Source of the DNA: Diospyros lotus
Lineage: Eukaryota; Streptophyta; Magnoliopsida; Ericales; Ebenaceae
NCBI RefSeq assembly: GCF_014633365.1
Contig: NC_068341.1
Location: forward strand, 20,380,339 to 20,444,338
Length of the DNA stretch: 64,000 nt
Direction of reading: 5' to 3'
Numbering within the stretch: the first letter of the stretch is position 1; each line of letters begins with the position of its first letter. The translations under genes and the position numbers were made by a program. Below the pieces are notes generated by a model, which ran no database searches, was not told where the DNA came from, and saw only the letters and a list, made by a program, of their open reading frames with translations. This document shows positions 48,375 through 59,239 of this stretch, piece by piece.

Positions 48375-50926
48375 TGTAACACCCACTCTCCTAGAACTGC
48401 CCGAGAAGAGGTGCTACGGGGAAAATAAAATAAACTAACTGATAACTGAATTCTGATACCAATACTGTATATATATCGATTAACTGTAATAAGACTCTGA
48501 GTCAACAAAAACTGAAATCATAATTGCATCTAAGGGAAATTCCCTAAACTGGAAATTAAAATGAATCTAAACTGATCAAACAACTAACAACTAATAACTA
48601 ATAACTCCCAGACATCTTTGGTCTTGAGCGGCTCCATGTACACACACTACTGGACACTGCTGCTAGGCCCCACGTCTGGTACTCCCCCACTAGGACCTGG
48701 AATGGTGAAGAGTACAAGGTGAGCTACAAAGCTCAGCAAGTAATAAACTGGAAAGAATAACTGAAGCTGAATCGGAGAATATCGATACTGATAAAAATAC
48801 TTACTGAACTTGTACTGAGAGATATAATAATCACTGGATGGCATTTATAAGATGAAATGCACATAAGTTGTAAACTAAATGCAGGTATGCAACTTTGGCA
48901 CATAGGCCCACATAACTGTAACACATACCTGACTGATCTGAGTCCTGCAAACATAAAAACTGTAAGCACATACTTTGGGCAATATGCCCCTAGCTCCCTG
49001 GTCGACATCAGGCGAGCAACTCATAACTGAGATATAATTTTACTGATACTAGTGGGATCCCCGCGGACAAGCCGCCTGGCGCGCATAATGCAATGCTCAT
49101 ATAAGTGCTGGCACACGATATGTAGTGCTCCATATAAAGTCATGCTCAATGCTCATACAATGTATATGCACATAATCTCACAAAATAATGCTGACCATGT
49201 CATAATAAACTGCTAAACATGGTATATGATTTTTACTAGAAATATTGAGATTCAAATATTCTGAAATTTCTGAATATAGGCATGGCATATTGGATTTTCT
49301 CATATCTTGGCATAAAAATTCAATATTTGAATAATTGAATATTTATATTAAATTTAAGACTTGAATTAAGAACTTATTGGAAGCTATTTGGATGCCATTT
49401 GATATTATTTGGATGATTGAGAAAGTCTAAGGAAGCAATTTGAATGAAAAACAGCTCATTCGAATGAAAAAAATGGATTTCAGCAAGCTCATTCGAATGG
49501 CAGAAAAACTCATTCGAATGACAGAGACTCATTCGAATGACAGAAGGCTCATTCGAATGACTGATGATATTTCAAGGCTATTCGGATCTGATCTGGGACT
49601 CATTCGAATGACTCTCAAATTCATTCGAATGAATTTTGGAAAATTTCAACTTTTGAACTGGCAAAATGCGACTCATTCGAATGCAACAGTAACCTTATTC
49701 GAATCAATTTGAAGATCATTCGAATGACAAGAAGACTCATTCGAATGACAGACTATACAAAGCAACAACTTACTCACATCTTCAAGGGCTCATTCGAATG
49801 ACAACAAGGCTCATTCGAATGACAGTCAAAAAACCTCAAAAATTCATACGAATGATACGATAACACATGACTCATTCGAATGACCAAGAATTCATTCGAA
49901 TGACTGGAATCTTATCAACTATAAAACTTACGATAACAGAGATCGTATCTTGAATCAAAACTTAACTTCACTACACCATTCCAAAAGAAATCTTGGGAGA
50001 ACAATCCCAATTGATATATTAACAACTTGAGGGATGATTTACTGATCATAACTCATATAAACATTGCAAGGAATATACATGAACTGGCTGGTACTCACTG
50101 TACGCATGAAAATACATAAATAAACATGCACTAAACTGATATAACTCACTGTAACGCACATATATGAATATACATGCACTGGAACTGATTCAATTATGGA
50201 AATCTGATATCCAACTCAATCAAGACCTGTAAGAAAGGATTACAGGGGAAGGATACTTGCCTTATGATCTTCTTGATCGACTTAATGATCTCACGAGAGC
50301 CTCCTATGCAAGACTTGAACTCACTGCTCGTGCCTATATATATATATATACACTGACTGTAACATAAATCTGAAACTTAAACGAAGAACTGCTGGAACTG
50401 ATGATCGAATGCTAATATACGATCTCGTAAGAAAAGTTTACAGGGAGAATAACTTGCCTTTCAAACTCTCTGATCGATCCAATGATCTAACAGAAGCCTC
50501 CAACGCAAAGCCTTTAATTCACTGTTGAAGCTTCTCCTTCTCTCTGTTGTTCTTCACACGGCGAAGACAACATGGCTAATGACTATTATATATATACATA
50601 TGCTTAAGAGAAACCCTAATGCCATCTCTCTCTCCTAATATAACTAGGAGTCTTTCAAACCGAATCCTTCTCACGGCTGGGTTAATTAATCCCTTAATCA
50701 CACTAATTCCATTTACTAATTGAATATTAACATCCAATCCGTAATATGACCAACACGTCCTTGCATTTAATTTTCACAATAATTAAATATAATTAAATGC
50801 TATTTTCTCAATTAAATCTCTAAACTGCCATATTAAATAATTAAATGGCAAATCCTCTTAATTAATTACTTCAATAATTAATTAACTAATTCTAAATAAT
50901 ACTAGGCCCTCTAACGGGTCGTTACA
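48375..50926 (-). mobile_element. Solo LTR, family LTR-2 copy B
   Basis: TGTAACACCCACTCTCC...CGGGTCGTTACA, 2552 bp, with a perfect TSD TGATA (48370-48374 and 50927-50931). It aligns with 1638-7081 apart from the nested LTR-3 there. No coding sequence. Minus-strand TATA-like run at about 50590. Confidence 0.92.
49395..49910. repeat. Array of CATTCGAATG palindromes
   Basis: About fourteen exact CATTCGAATG plus variants (TATTTGGATG, TATTCGAATC, CATACGAATG). It is collinear with the array in copy A but differs in unit number and spacer length. Confidence 0.9.
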
Positions 50927-51239
50927 TGATATATATCAATCGATGATATCAGTCGCAACCATAGCATCAGCATCAATCTCTTTGAAGCACTTGGCCTTTT
51001 ATAGAAGTTTGAGACTTTAGATTTGTTTTTGATACCTGCACATACTCATAACTTCTTTGATTTGACTGATAACAATCAAATTTGTTAGAAACCATATGCA
51101 TATTATAAAGACAAACATTTTTGCACACTATGCATAATCATATTTATCATTCTTATATAAGAGAACATAGTTAGACTTCATAGAATAAATAATTACAGTT
51201 TTAATGGTCAAAACTATCATCTTTTTATTCTCTAAGTAA

Positions 51240-51615
51240 CGGTTATATTTTTCAAAATCAAATGCCAATTACTCGACTAATATATCTCTTTACTCGATTG
51301 GACATATCAAGTAATCGATTATATAGAAGTTTCACTCGAGTATGACCAAATCATTACTTGACTAACTCAGAAGCCATAGAGGCTTTGCATTAAGCACTCG
51401 ACTACCAATCTAAGCTTACTCGATTAATATAGGAATTCACTTAAGTACAAATATTTGTTACTCGATTACATTTCAGACTAGAGACTTAGCCAGATTCCAT
51501 CAAATCTTTACTCGACTAAGATATATAGATACTCGATTATCAAAATAATTTAGTCGATTGATAAAAAAGATATAATCGATTAAGGAGATGTTTGGAATTT
51601 TGATACCAAAAAGAT
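51240..51615. repeat. ACTCGATTA / ACTCGAGT motif array in S3 (first part)
   Basis: About a dozen motifs such as TACTCGATTA, ACTCGACTAA, AGTAATCGATTA and CACTCGAGTA at irregular spacing. It continues at 53068-53400 on the far side of the S4 insertion. Confidence 0.75.
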
Positions 51616-51630
51616 ATTTGATTAAAAATA

Positions 51631-53052
51631 TGATGATATAATGATATTGGTTTTAAAGTTTTGATGATGAAAACCAAAATTAAGCTTTTCACTATTCTAG
51701 TGGTCAAATGTATATTCTTATATTTCAAAGTTCAAATCAATTTCGGATAAGATTCATATTCAAAATAAGAGGAAATCATCAATGAAATTAGAGGACATAT
51801 GCCAAGACAATGGCTTATTCAAAATGTTTTGAGTTTGTTTGAGGGATAAGGAAAAAATGAGTCTTAAAGATGTTAAGAGTGTTAGTCATCTAAGTATTCA
51901 GATCTGTCGCCTGATGGGAAAATATGTTTTTTGTCGGTCAACAGATCCTTTGTGATCAGGCAACTAACTGAATGAAAATGGCTTATATCTGTCGACAGAC
52001 TTCTTGTTATTTGTCGACTAACAATATGGTATACATCTATGTCTTAAGTTTTTTAACTTAAATTGGTCGACTATCCAATTCCAACCTGTCGCCTGATAGT
52101 GAGTGCTTGTTTAAGTTAGTCGCTTATTGTTTTTCATTTTTCACTTGACAAATTGCTTCCATCTCTTAAATGATTGCTGAATAGCTTGTATCAGGCATAT
52201 AATTGTTTTCATCTGTCGTCTGGAAATATGTATGCATGTGCTAATCCTTTCTATATATATCTGATCTTTCGACTAACCATTCTCATCTGTCGTCTTTTTT
52301 TTTTTTTTTGAAATAGTTCTTTAATTTGTTGATAGATGCTTTGTATCAATCGATTGAATTTTTCACAGATTTCAAATAACGGCTAGTTTTTGTCTCATTT
52401 AATGCTCTATAACTCCCTCAAACGGTCAGATTTTTGGAAGCTAGCACCATCTAGTATATATAGGTGGTTGGGACTTCATTTAAAGCTCTTAATGGATTCA
52501 ACTACCAAGCTAGCAAGTGTTCTGGAATAATTTTTTGAGCTTACATTCTTTTCTCTCATTTATTCATTGTAAAGGCTTGTAATTTATTTATTGCTTAATT
52601 CTTTTCAAGCCTTATTTTTTATTGAGAGAACTTGTAACTAAGAGGTCAAACTGTTAGGACTCTCTTTTCTAGTGTGATTCATTTGTTTCCAAGCTTGTAG
52701 AACTTGAGGGACTATCTATTTGATAGGAGGTTGTATGTTCCTAGTCTTTGGACTAGAGGACCTACTTAGTTTAAGTAGGTGTTTTAGTGGTTTTTTTTTT
52801 TTAAATCCTTAATGAGGAATTAAGGTAGTGGACTAGCCTTGGGTAAGTCGAACCACTACAAATCTTTGTATCATTGTGTGCTTACATTATTTATTTTCTC
52901 TTCTTGTAGTTGACTATTCCTCACTTAGTTATTAATTCATTCTTTCACTAGAAAATATTTTACACTGTTTAAAGTTTTTGAAAGTCATTTAATTTCAAAA
53001 TATCCAATTCAACCCCCCTCTTGATGTGTGCCCTAGAACTACATTTCTATCA
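51631..53052 (+). mobile_element. Copia SIRE-like solo LTR S4
   Basis: TGATGATATAATGATATTGG...CATTTCTATCA, 1422 bp, with a perfect TSD AAATA (51626-51630 and 53053-53057). Order inside: TTTTGATGATGAAAACC near the start, TGTCGAC/TGTCGCCTG motif array (51905-52350), TATATATAGG near 52455, hairpins (52712-52726 and 52761-52779), AAGTCGAACCACTA (about 52846), CCAATTCAACCCCCCTC. The flanking S3 sequence matches S8 across the empty site. Confidence 0.9.
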
Positions 53053-53745
53053 AAATAGTCCTTACTCGATTAATTTTAGAAATACAGATAGCTTGTAGAA
53101 ATTACTCAAATAGGAAACCTTAATAGTCAATTTAAAAGCATAATCAACTAATTTGAAAATCCCAATGAGCATTACTTGATTGAAAATATGCTTCGATTGC
53201 ATAGCTATAGAATATGCTCGATTAACTCAAAAGTTTACTCAAGTGTGAAGAAACAATACTTGATTATAAAAGTATCATACTCGATTGTAGATTTAAGAAA
53301 CATAACTTTTATAGGAACATACTCGAGTACATTTTCATGATAGCTGATTGAAACATATCAATACTCGACTATTTTGAAAGAAATACTTGATCGAATCAAA
53401 AGCCTGTTTTATATTGAAAATAGATGAGAAAACTTTAAAAGAACACTTGAATACTTTGCCTTCAAAAGCTTTAATAATATGAGTATATATTAAAAAAAAC
53501 AATTTTCATACATAGCCGATTTTCAAAGAGTTTCTCTCAAGCATTATGCATATACTAAGAAAAAACCATACTTGGCTATTTTGAAATATATATATATATA
53601 TATATATAAAAGCCTGAAGTTCTCAAATTTAAAATAATTTATATAAAATGTTTTGGAGATCATCAACACACCAAATTTACTAAAAAAATATATTTTCCAA
53701 AATTATTTTTTCTGTAAATCAAAATACAAATTTCTCAATAGACAT

Positions 53746-53975
53746 ACCATAAACTATCTTTAGAATATTTCACAAAATGTCCATTCTAAAATCTTGGTTC
53801 TAACTTCTCTATTTTCAACCTTTTGACATAAACTGGGCAACTCCAAATCCTAACATGTTTAATATTCGGTGGTCTCCCAACCCATATTTCATATGGCGTG
53901 GTTGAGACAGATTTAGTCGGTACGAGTAAATTGTCGTGAGAATAGCATAACCCCATAATGAAATTGATAAATATG
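53746..53975 (-). pseudogene. C1 integrase, C-terminal fragment
   Basis: The minus-strand translation includes LSISLWGYAILTTIY and RHMKYGLGDHRILNMLGFG, matching the copia integrase end (usual forms LP.SFWGYAL and P.E.W.G..P.L..L..WGC). Stops follow. It is bounded by S3 on one side and the Athila-like solo LTR on the other. Confidence 0.8.
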
Positions 53976-53980
53976 TGTAG

Positions 53981-55045
53981 TGATGTGAGAATTTATTCAC
54001 ACATTTATTGGTCATAATTGAGTAGTATTTTATATGTGTTTTACCTATAATTGTCTAGTATTTTGAGTTTTTTTATATATATTTAATTTTTAGTAATTCT
54101 TATTATTTTACAGGAATACTACTTGGTGTTCGGGTTAAAAAATAAAAATAAGATATTATAAAAAGTTAATTTCAAAATTAATACTATAAATTAATATTAT
54201 AATATAAAATATAAAATAAAAATAAAAATAATTAATATTATAATATAATATAATTAATAGTATATTAAATATTATAAATTTTATTCTCTTTATATATTAT
54301 ATTATTTTTATATTATATTATATTATTAACAGTAATGTGAATGCGTGAGTGTGTGGTTTGTGTGTGTATATAATAATATATTAAAATAATAAATGGGTGA
54401 GAAATTTATATTGTTGTGTTTAATGCTTTAAAAGATTGGCTACATTTTAATGATTTAATAATTTATGCATAACTGACTAAAGGATTGTTATAAATTAGAT
54501 TCATAAAGAATATAAATCACATGTTAGACTATAAGATCGAAAGATGATTAACTCGTGTGTGGGAATTGAGAAAGTTTAGTGAGTCAAATCCCCTTCCGAG
54601 ATTAGAAGTTTCCAAAAACTTAATGCTTATTTATTTCGTTGATATATGTTCAAAAATTTGACCATAAAATTGAATTAATAAAGGATTAATATGACTTGAC
54701 AAAACTTATTAATTGAGGGAAATCCACTATCACATGCAAATAATTTTAAAACATTGTAAGGGTATTTTTTATTTTGAATCGGTTTGAATAGATAATTACA
54801 TAATCTAGATTAAATGAAATCTAAACCCTAGTGTATTCATTAATTAATTTTTCTCATAAAGAATTCAGTTTTTTATATATATTTCTTTTTATTTATCCGA
54901 TTAATTAATTAGTTCAACTTAGACTAATTAAGATTATTTTGGTATTGTGATCTAGTTCTCGTGAGATCGACACTCTTTTCATTACTATATGCATATTTGA
55001 CTAGGGTACACTTGGCCGAATTAGTTATGCATAAATCACACATCA
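53981..55045 (+). mobile_element. Athila-like solo LTR, same family as the gag-only element
   Basis: TGATGTGAGAATTTATTC...AATCACACATCA, 1065 bp, with a perfect TSD TGTAG (53976-53980 and 55046-55050). From about 54395 it aligns with the 3' two thirds of the LTRs at 13383-14720 and 17177-18658; its first part is more diverged. It interrupts C1 integrase. Confidence 0.88.
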
Positions 55046-55050
55046 TGTAG

Positions 55051-55179
55051 CTAATCATATAATGTACAACAGGGTTCGATTCCTACGTTCAATCACATTA
55101 TTCAGTTGTGTGTATACGAAGGGGTTAAATGTGAAGTAATACCACACTCTTTAAGATAATCAACAAATTCAGTATTCAA
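55051..55179 (-). pseudogene. C1 integrase, central fragment
   Basis: The minus strand reads YLNTEFVDYLKECGITSHLT, the copia integrase segment before the catalytic E (usual form EYLSNEF..FC...GI). The next residues show a stop and a RNR/ESN-like stretch in place of ERKNR. Confidence 0.75.
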
Positions 55180-55184
55180 GTACT

Positions 55185-56807
55185 TGATATTTTACTCTTG
55201 TGATTAGTTTTGATGATGAAAATCAAAGTATATACAAAATTCAATTTCATGTACCTTTGTGAGAATGAAAACCAAATGAATTCATGTGCAAAGATTTGCA
55301 AAAACAAGTATTAAGATTTAAAAGAATCTTCTAAATGATTTTTAAGAATTTGTTTTGAAGAAACAAAGCATTTTCAAAGGCAAAAGACCATGCATGCTCT
55401 TTATAGATTGGTGTTTTTGTCTTTGACATGATTTAAATGATGAAATTCAATTGTATTTTATGATGGAATTATTTTATTAATTTTTATTAACTTGGTGCTC
55501 TAAATTTCTTTTATATGATTTATTAAGCATCAAAATAAAAATTAATCATACAATTAAATGTCAAAAATATTGTTATAAATTTCTTGATGACATTTGAAAT
55601 GTTATGTTTTTATTTGATCAAATTTATTGAATGAAAATTAAATCCAATGCCAAAATATCTTATGATAAATTTTTTAATAGCATTTGGAATATTATAATTT
55701 TATTTGATTAAAAAAATTATTATTAAATAAAAATTAATTTCATGATAAATTTGTATTTGAAATATTATGATTTTTATTTGATTAAAAATGCTTCAAAAAG
55801 TTATTTTTCAAAGAGTTTAAAAATAAAATCAGCATTGTCACTCCCAAGTTTTAATCCCATGTCACAAGCTAAGCCTAAGCCTTAAGTACAAACAAGGAAC
55901 CACTCCATCAAGAAGTTTCCTTGTATATGTGTGCACGCAAACTAATATATATAGCAATCTATCGATTAAATGCTTTTAATCTGTCGGCTAATGCTTGAAT
56001 TAGTCAACTATCTCTTTCAATCTGTTGACTAACAGAATATATAAATTGTTTCTGTCGACTAACTCATTTGTTTTGTGGACTAAGTTTTATTTTATTGGTT
56101 GACTCTGTAGACTATCTCATCCATTCTGTCAATAGATTTGTTTGCAGAAAGCATATAACAACTACTTTTTCAAACTCCAACGGTAAAAGAATGGCTAGTT
56201 TTGGGCAAGCCTTTTGGAATGCTTGTAAATACAAATCATGGATGAACTTAAAGAGGGTAATAGATGGGAATGAAGTGAAGTGAGATTGTAAAATTTATTC
56301 ATCTTCTTAATTGTGTTTGAGCTTTATTTTTCTCTCAAAAAGTTGTGTATCATTTTGTAAAATTAGTTTCAAGCCTTTGTATCTTATTTTAAGAGACATT
56401 GTAACTAAGAGTGTATACTCTTAGAACCTCTCTATTAAACATTTCTTGTATTTTCAAGCTTGTGTAGCTAGAGGGCCTACTTGTTTAAGTAGAAGGTTGT
56501 AATTCCTAGTCTTGGACTAGAGGGCTTACTTGGGTTCGAGTAAGAGGTTATAGTGGATTAGTTTACAAAATCCTTAGTGAGGAATTAAGGTAGTAGATTA
56601 GGCTTGGTTTAAGTCGAACCACTATAAATCCTTATATTCATCTCTTGTTTATGCTTATTGTTTCATTTATTGTTTCAAACATTTCATTAATCATCACTTG
56701 CATTGAATTTTTATTTTTCATCAAAAGATTTCAAGTTTCAAACTAAATTTTAAATTACCCAATTCATTCCCCTCTTGGGTGTGTGCTATAGCATTTCAAA
56801 CCTATTA
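55185..56807 (+). mobile_element. Copia SIRE-like solo LTR S5
   Basis: TGATATTTTACTC...TTTCAAACCTATTA, 1623 bp, with a perfect TSD GTACT (55180-55184 and 56808-56812). The final CA is TA here. It contains TTTTGATGATGAAAATC near its start, TGTCGACTAAC motifs (55960-56130), two hairpins (56477-56492, 56525-56544) and the conserved box near 56613. The 71-codon ORF at 56068-56283 is LTR sequence. Confidence 0.9.
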
Positions 56808-56812
56808 GTACT

Positions 56813-57264
56813 CATCTTCTCAATCTGATCGAATAATCTTGATACTCTTTCTTGTTTGGTTTTCTACTTCTGCCTTGAATTCTTTGAATTTTTCAAAGAC
56901 TTTATACTCGTACTTCATTAAACACAAGTAACAATATCTAGACAAATCATCAGTAAAAGTCATAAAGTAGACATAACAACGCCATAACATTTATAGGCTC
57001 ACACACGGGTATGTACTAACCTCAACAATTCAATAGCCTTTTCCCCTTATCCAACAAAATGAGACTAGGTCATTTTTCCAATAATACATGACTTACAAGT
57101 TAGCCCGAGTTCAAAACTTAAATTGGAAATAAACCCATGCTAAGTTAACTTTGTTAGTCAACTCTCATCGATATAACCTAGCCTAACATGCCATAATTGC
57201 ATAGGATTAATGTGATTAATGTGGTACTAGTGTTAGCAACCACTTGTTGACTATATTCACATTC
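56813..57264 (-). pseudogene. C1 integrase, N-terminal and core fragment
   Basis: The minus-strand translation includes FTDDLSRYCYLCLMKYE, VFEKFKEFKAEVENQ and IKIIRSD, the copia integrase core with its first two catalytic-type Asp residues (FTDD and RSD). The expected RGGEY after RSD reads stop-EDEY. Toward 57264 the sequence continues into the zinc-binding part but is heavily decayed. Confidence 0.8.
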
Positions 57265-57344
57265 ACATGTGTTGAGCCAACTTGCTCATATTAATTAAAT
57301 TTTGATGATTAACAAAAATATTTTTATGACATAAATGTATTTCT

Positions 57345-57800
57345 TTCTCATATAAAAAATAAATTTATTTTGAATTAAAAGTGGGTACAAGGAGTAAATT
57401 TATTTTAAATTAAATGTGGATTGTCTTTAGACATGTTTTCTATTTTTGATCATTTACGTCTTAAAAGTTTATATTTGAATTTTCATTTATTAATAAATAT
57501 TTTTATTACTTATGTAAAAAGTATATTTATTTTGAATTAAAGGAGAATTACTTTTAGACATGTTTTCTCTTTCTCATACAAAAAGTAAATTTATTTTGAA
57601 TTAAAGAGAATTGATTTTAGATATGTTTTCTCTTACTCATACAAAAAGTAAATTTATTTTGAATTAAAAGAAATTACTTTTAGACATGTTTTCTTGTTTT
57701 AATCATTTATGTCTCAAAAGCTTATATTTGAATTTTCAAATCTTGATTTCTTATGCAAAAAGTAACTTTATTTTGAATTAAAGGTGAGGCATATTTTCTT
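57345..57800. repeat. Degenerate tandem repeat in S6 U3
   Basis: AAAAAGTAAATTTATTTTGA followed by ATTAAA and CTTTTAGACATGTTTTCT recurs about five to six times with a period near 60-70 bp, upstream of the TATA box. Confidence 0.75.
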
Positions 57801-57874
57801 ATTGTTTAATAAAGTTTAAACATTTTTTGAATTTCAAATTTCATATTAATCATTTCTTTAGTGGCTAAAATACT

Positions 57875-57882
57875 TATAAATA
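57875..57882 (+). promoter_or_regulatory. Predicted TATA box of S6
   Basis: TATAAATA within CTTATAAATACCCCCCC, directly downstream of the tandem-repeat U3. Confidence 0.5.
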
Positions 57883-58570
57883 CCCCCCCAAACTCATTTT
57901 TTGAGTATCCATTGCACATATTGCACATCCAAAACTCCCAAAAGCTCTCAAGCTAATTTTCAAACATTTCAAGGCTCTCAAAGATTCATTGTTCATCTAC
58001 CGAAGAGCCACAAGGCAAGAGGAGAAAAAGAGATCGCAGAGCCGAATCCAATATTCTCCATTCAAATTGAGGTCACCGTTTATTTATTTATATAAATATT
58101 ATTGCCTTGTATAATTTGTTCTTATTTGTGTCTAAATGTGGACAAATTATTTGTAATATTTAAATTACTATTGTGGATTGTATAGATTTCCTAGAACCAA
58201 GATAAGCTAGGAAGAAAATCTTGGTGTAGTGGTTGCCTAGAACAAATTATAATCTAGGTGTGTATCTAGTTTTCAATGTGAGATAGTGTGAAAATCTTGG
58301 TGATTTTAATTTAGTGGAATCCCAAGGGTGGTTAGATCTTGAGAGAGTGGATTAGGTGTGTGTGAAGACACTGAACCACTATAAATTGTGTTGTGCCTCA
58401 TTATATTTATTTTTGTTATATCTTATGGCTTACATTTATTATTAATCTCAAATATAATTTATTATATTTATCAAATATATATCTTTCAATAAAATCATTA
58501 ATCAAGAATATTTATTAAAATTGAAAAAAAATTAATCACTCAATTCACCCCCTAAGGGATTAACAATATG

Positions 58571-59065
58571 TTTCCAAGAAAAATAAACCGTTCACCATTA
58601 TAGCTTTGCTCACACACTCATTACCATAATGAATGTAACAACAATTGTTGGCAAAAGAGAATTCATAATTATGTTATACAAGCTTAGGAACAAAAAAAAA
58701 ACATTCCTTATAGCATTTGGTACATGCAAATAGTTATACAAATACAACACATGACCTGAAGGTAAATGTAAACAAGTAGTTCAAATGGCTAATGCAACAA
58801 CTGTTCTCCATTTCCAATCTTCAGAACCACCTCATACTTTCCAAGTGTCTTACTTTGATTGAGATCATGCATAGACGAACAAATATAAGAAGTAGCACGA
58901 GAATTAAGAATCCAAGAAGTAGGATACTAGCGAATCGTGAGATCAGTCTCAATAACACACAAAGAAAAAGAAATATCTTGACCTTCCTAACACTTTGACC
59001 TTCAAGCTTTTGAGATAGTTAGGGAAATTTTTCTTCCAATGACCGTTCTTCTAGCAAAAGTAACA
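58571..59065 (-). pseudogene. C1 Gag zinc finger and protease region
   Basis: The minus strand at 59065-59024 reads CYFC, a stop, KNGHWKKNF: the nucleocapsid CX2CX4HX4C motif with a stop inside and Phe for the last Cys. At about 58915-58876 it reads ILNSRATSYICS. Copia protease normally has ILDSGAT.HI here, so the catalytic Asp is Asn and Gly is Arg. Downstream GKYEVVLKIGNG and CLHVP-like residues represent the protease end and pre-integrase region. Nonfunctional. Confidence 0.75.
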
Positions 59066-59239
59066 ATTACCTTACCAACTACATCCTTGCCTTTTGCTTC
59101 AATTTTTCCTACATCCCTCTCCCCAATAACCTTTCTTTTCTTCTTCTTAGATTTAGGTTTCTTTTAAGAAGAAGATGAGGCGACGACAAGAATCCCTTCT
59201 TTGCCCTTACCTTTCATCTTTGCCCTTACCCTTCATCTA

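Larger units (their letters stand above)
32437..53740 (-). mobile_element. Copia SIRE-like solo LTR S3, carrying three nested insertions
   Basis: Flanked by a perfect TSD GACAT (32432-32436 and 53741-53745) 21.3 kb apart. Removing the Tekay-like element (32462-47030), LTR-2 copy B (48375-50926) and S4 (51631-53052) leaves about 2.7 kb. That remainder has the family marks: minus-strand start TATTGAG (TG mutated to TA), TCGA-motif arrays (51240-51615 and 53068-53400), the GTGGTTCGG box (47828) and the end CCAATTCACCCCTCTTGGG...TTTTTCA. Its flanks join C1 coding sequence in frame, which independently supports the boundaries. Confidence 0.8.
57270..58565 (+). mobile_element. Copia-type solo LTR S6
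   Basis: TGTTGAGCCAACTTGC...CACCCCCTAAGGGATTAACA, 1296 bp, TSD ACATG (57265-57269) against ATATG (58566-58570). TATAAATA at 57875-57882. The box is shortened to CTGAACCACTATAAAT (about 58371). Hairpin-like pairs TTCCTAG...CTAGGAA (58168-58225 region) and CCTAGA...TCTAGG follow at the place of the S4/S5 hairpins. The 64-codon ORF at 57901-58095 is transcribed-leader sequence. Confidence 0.82.
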
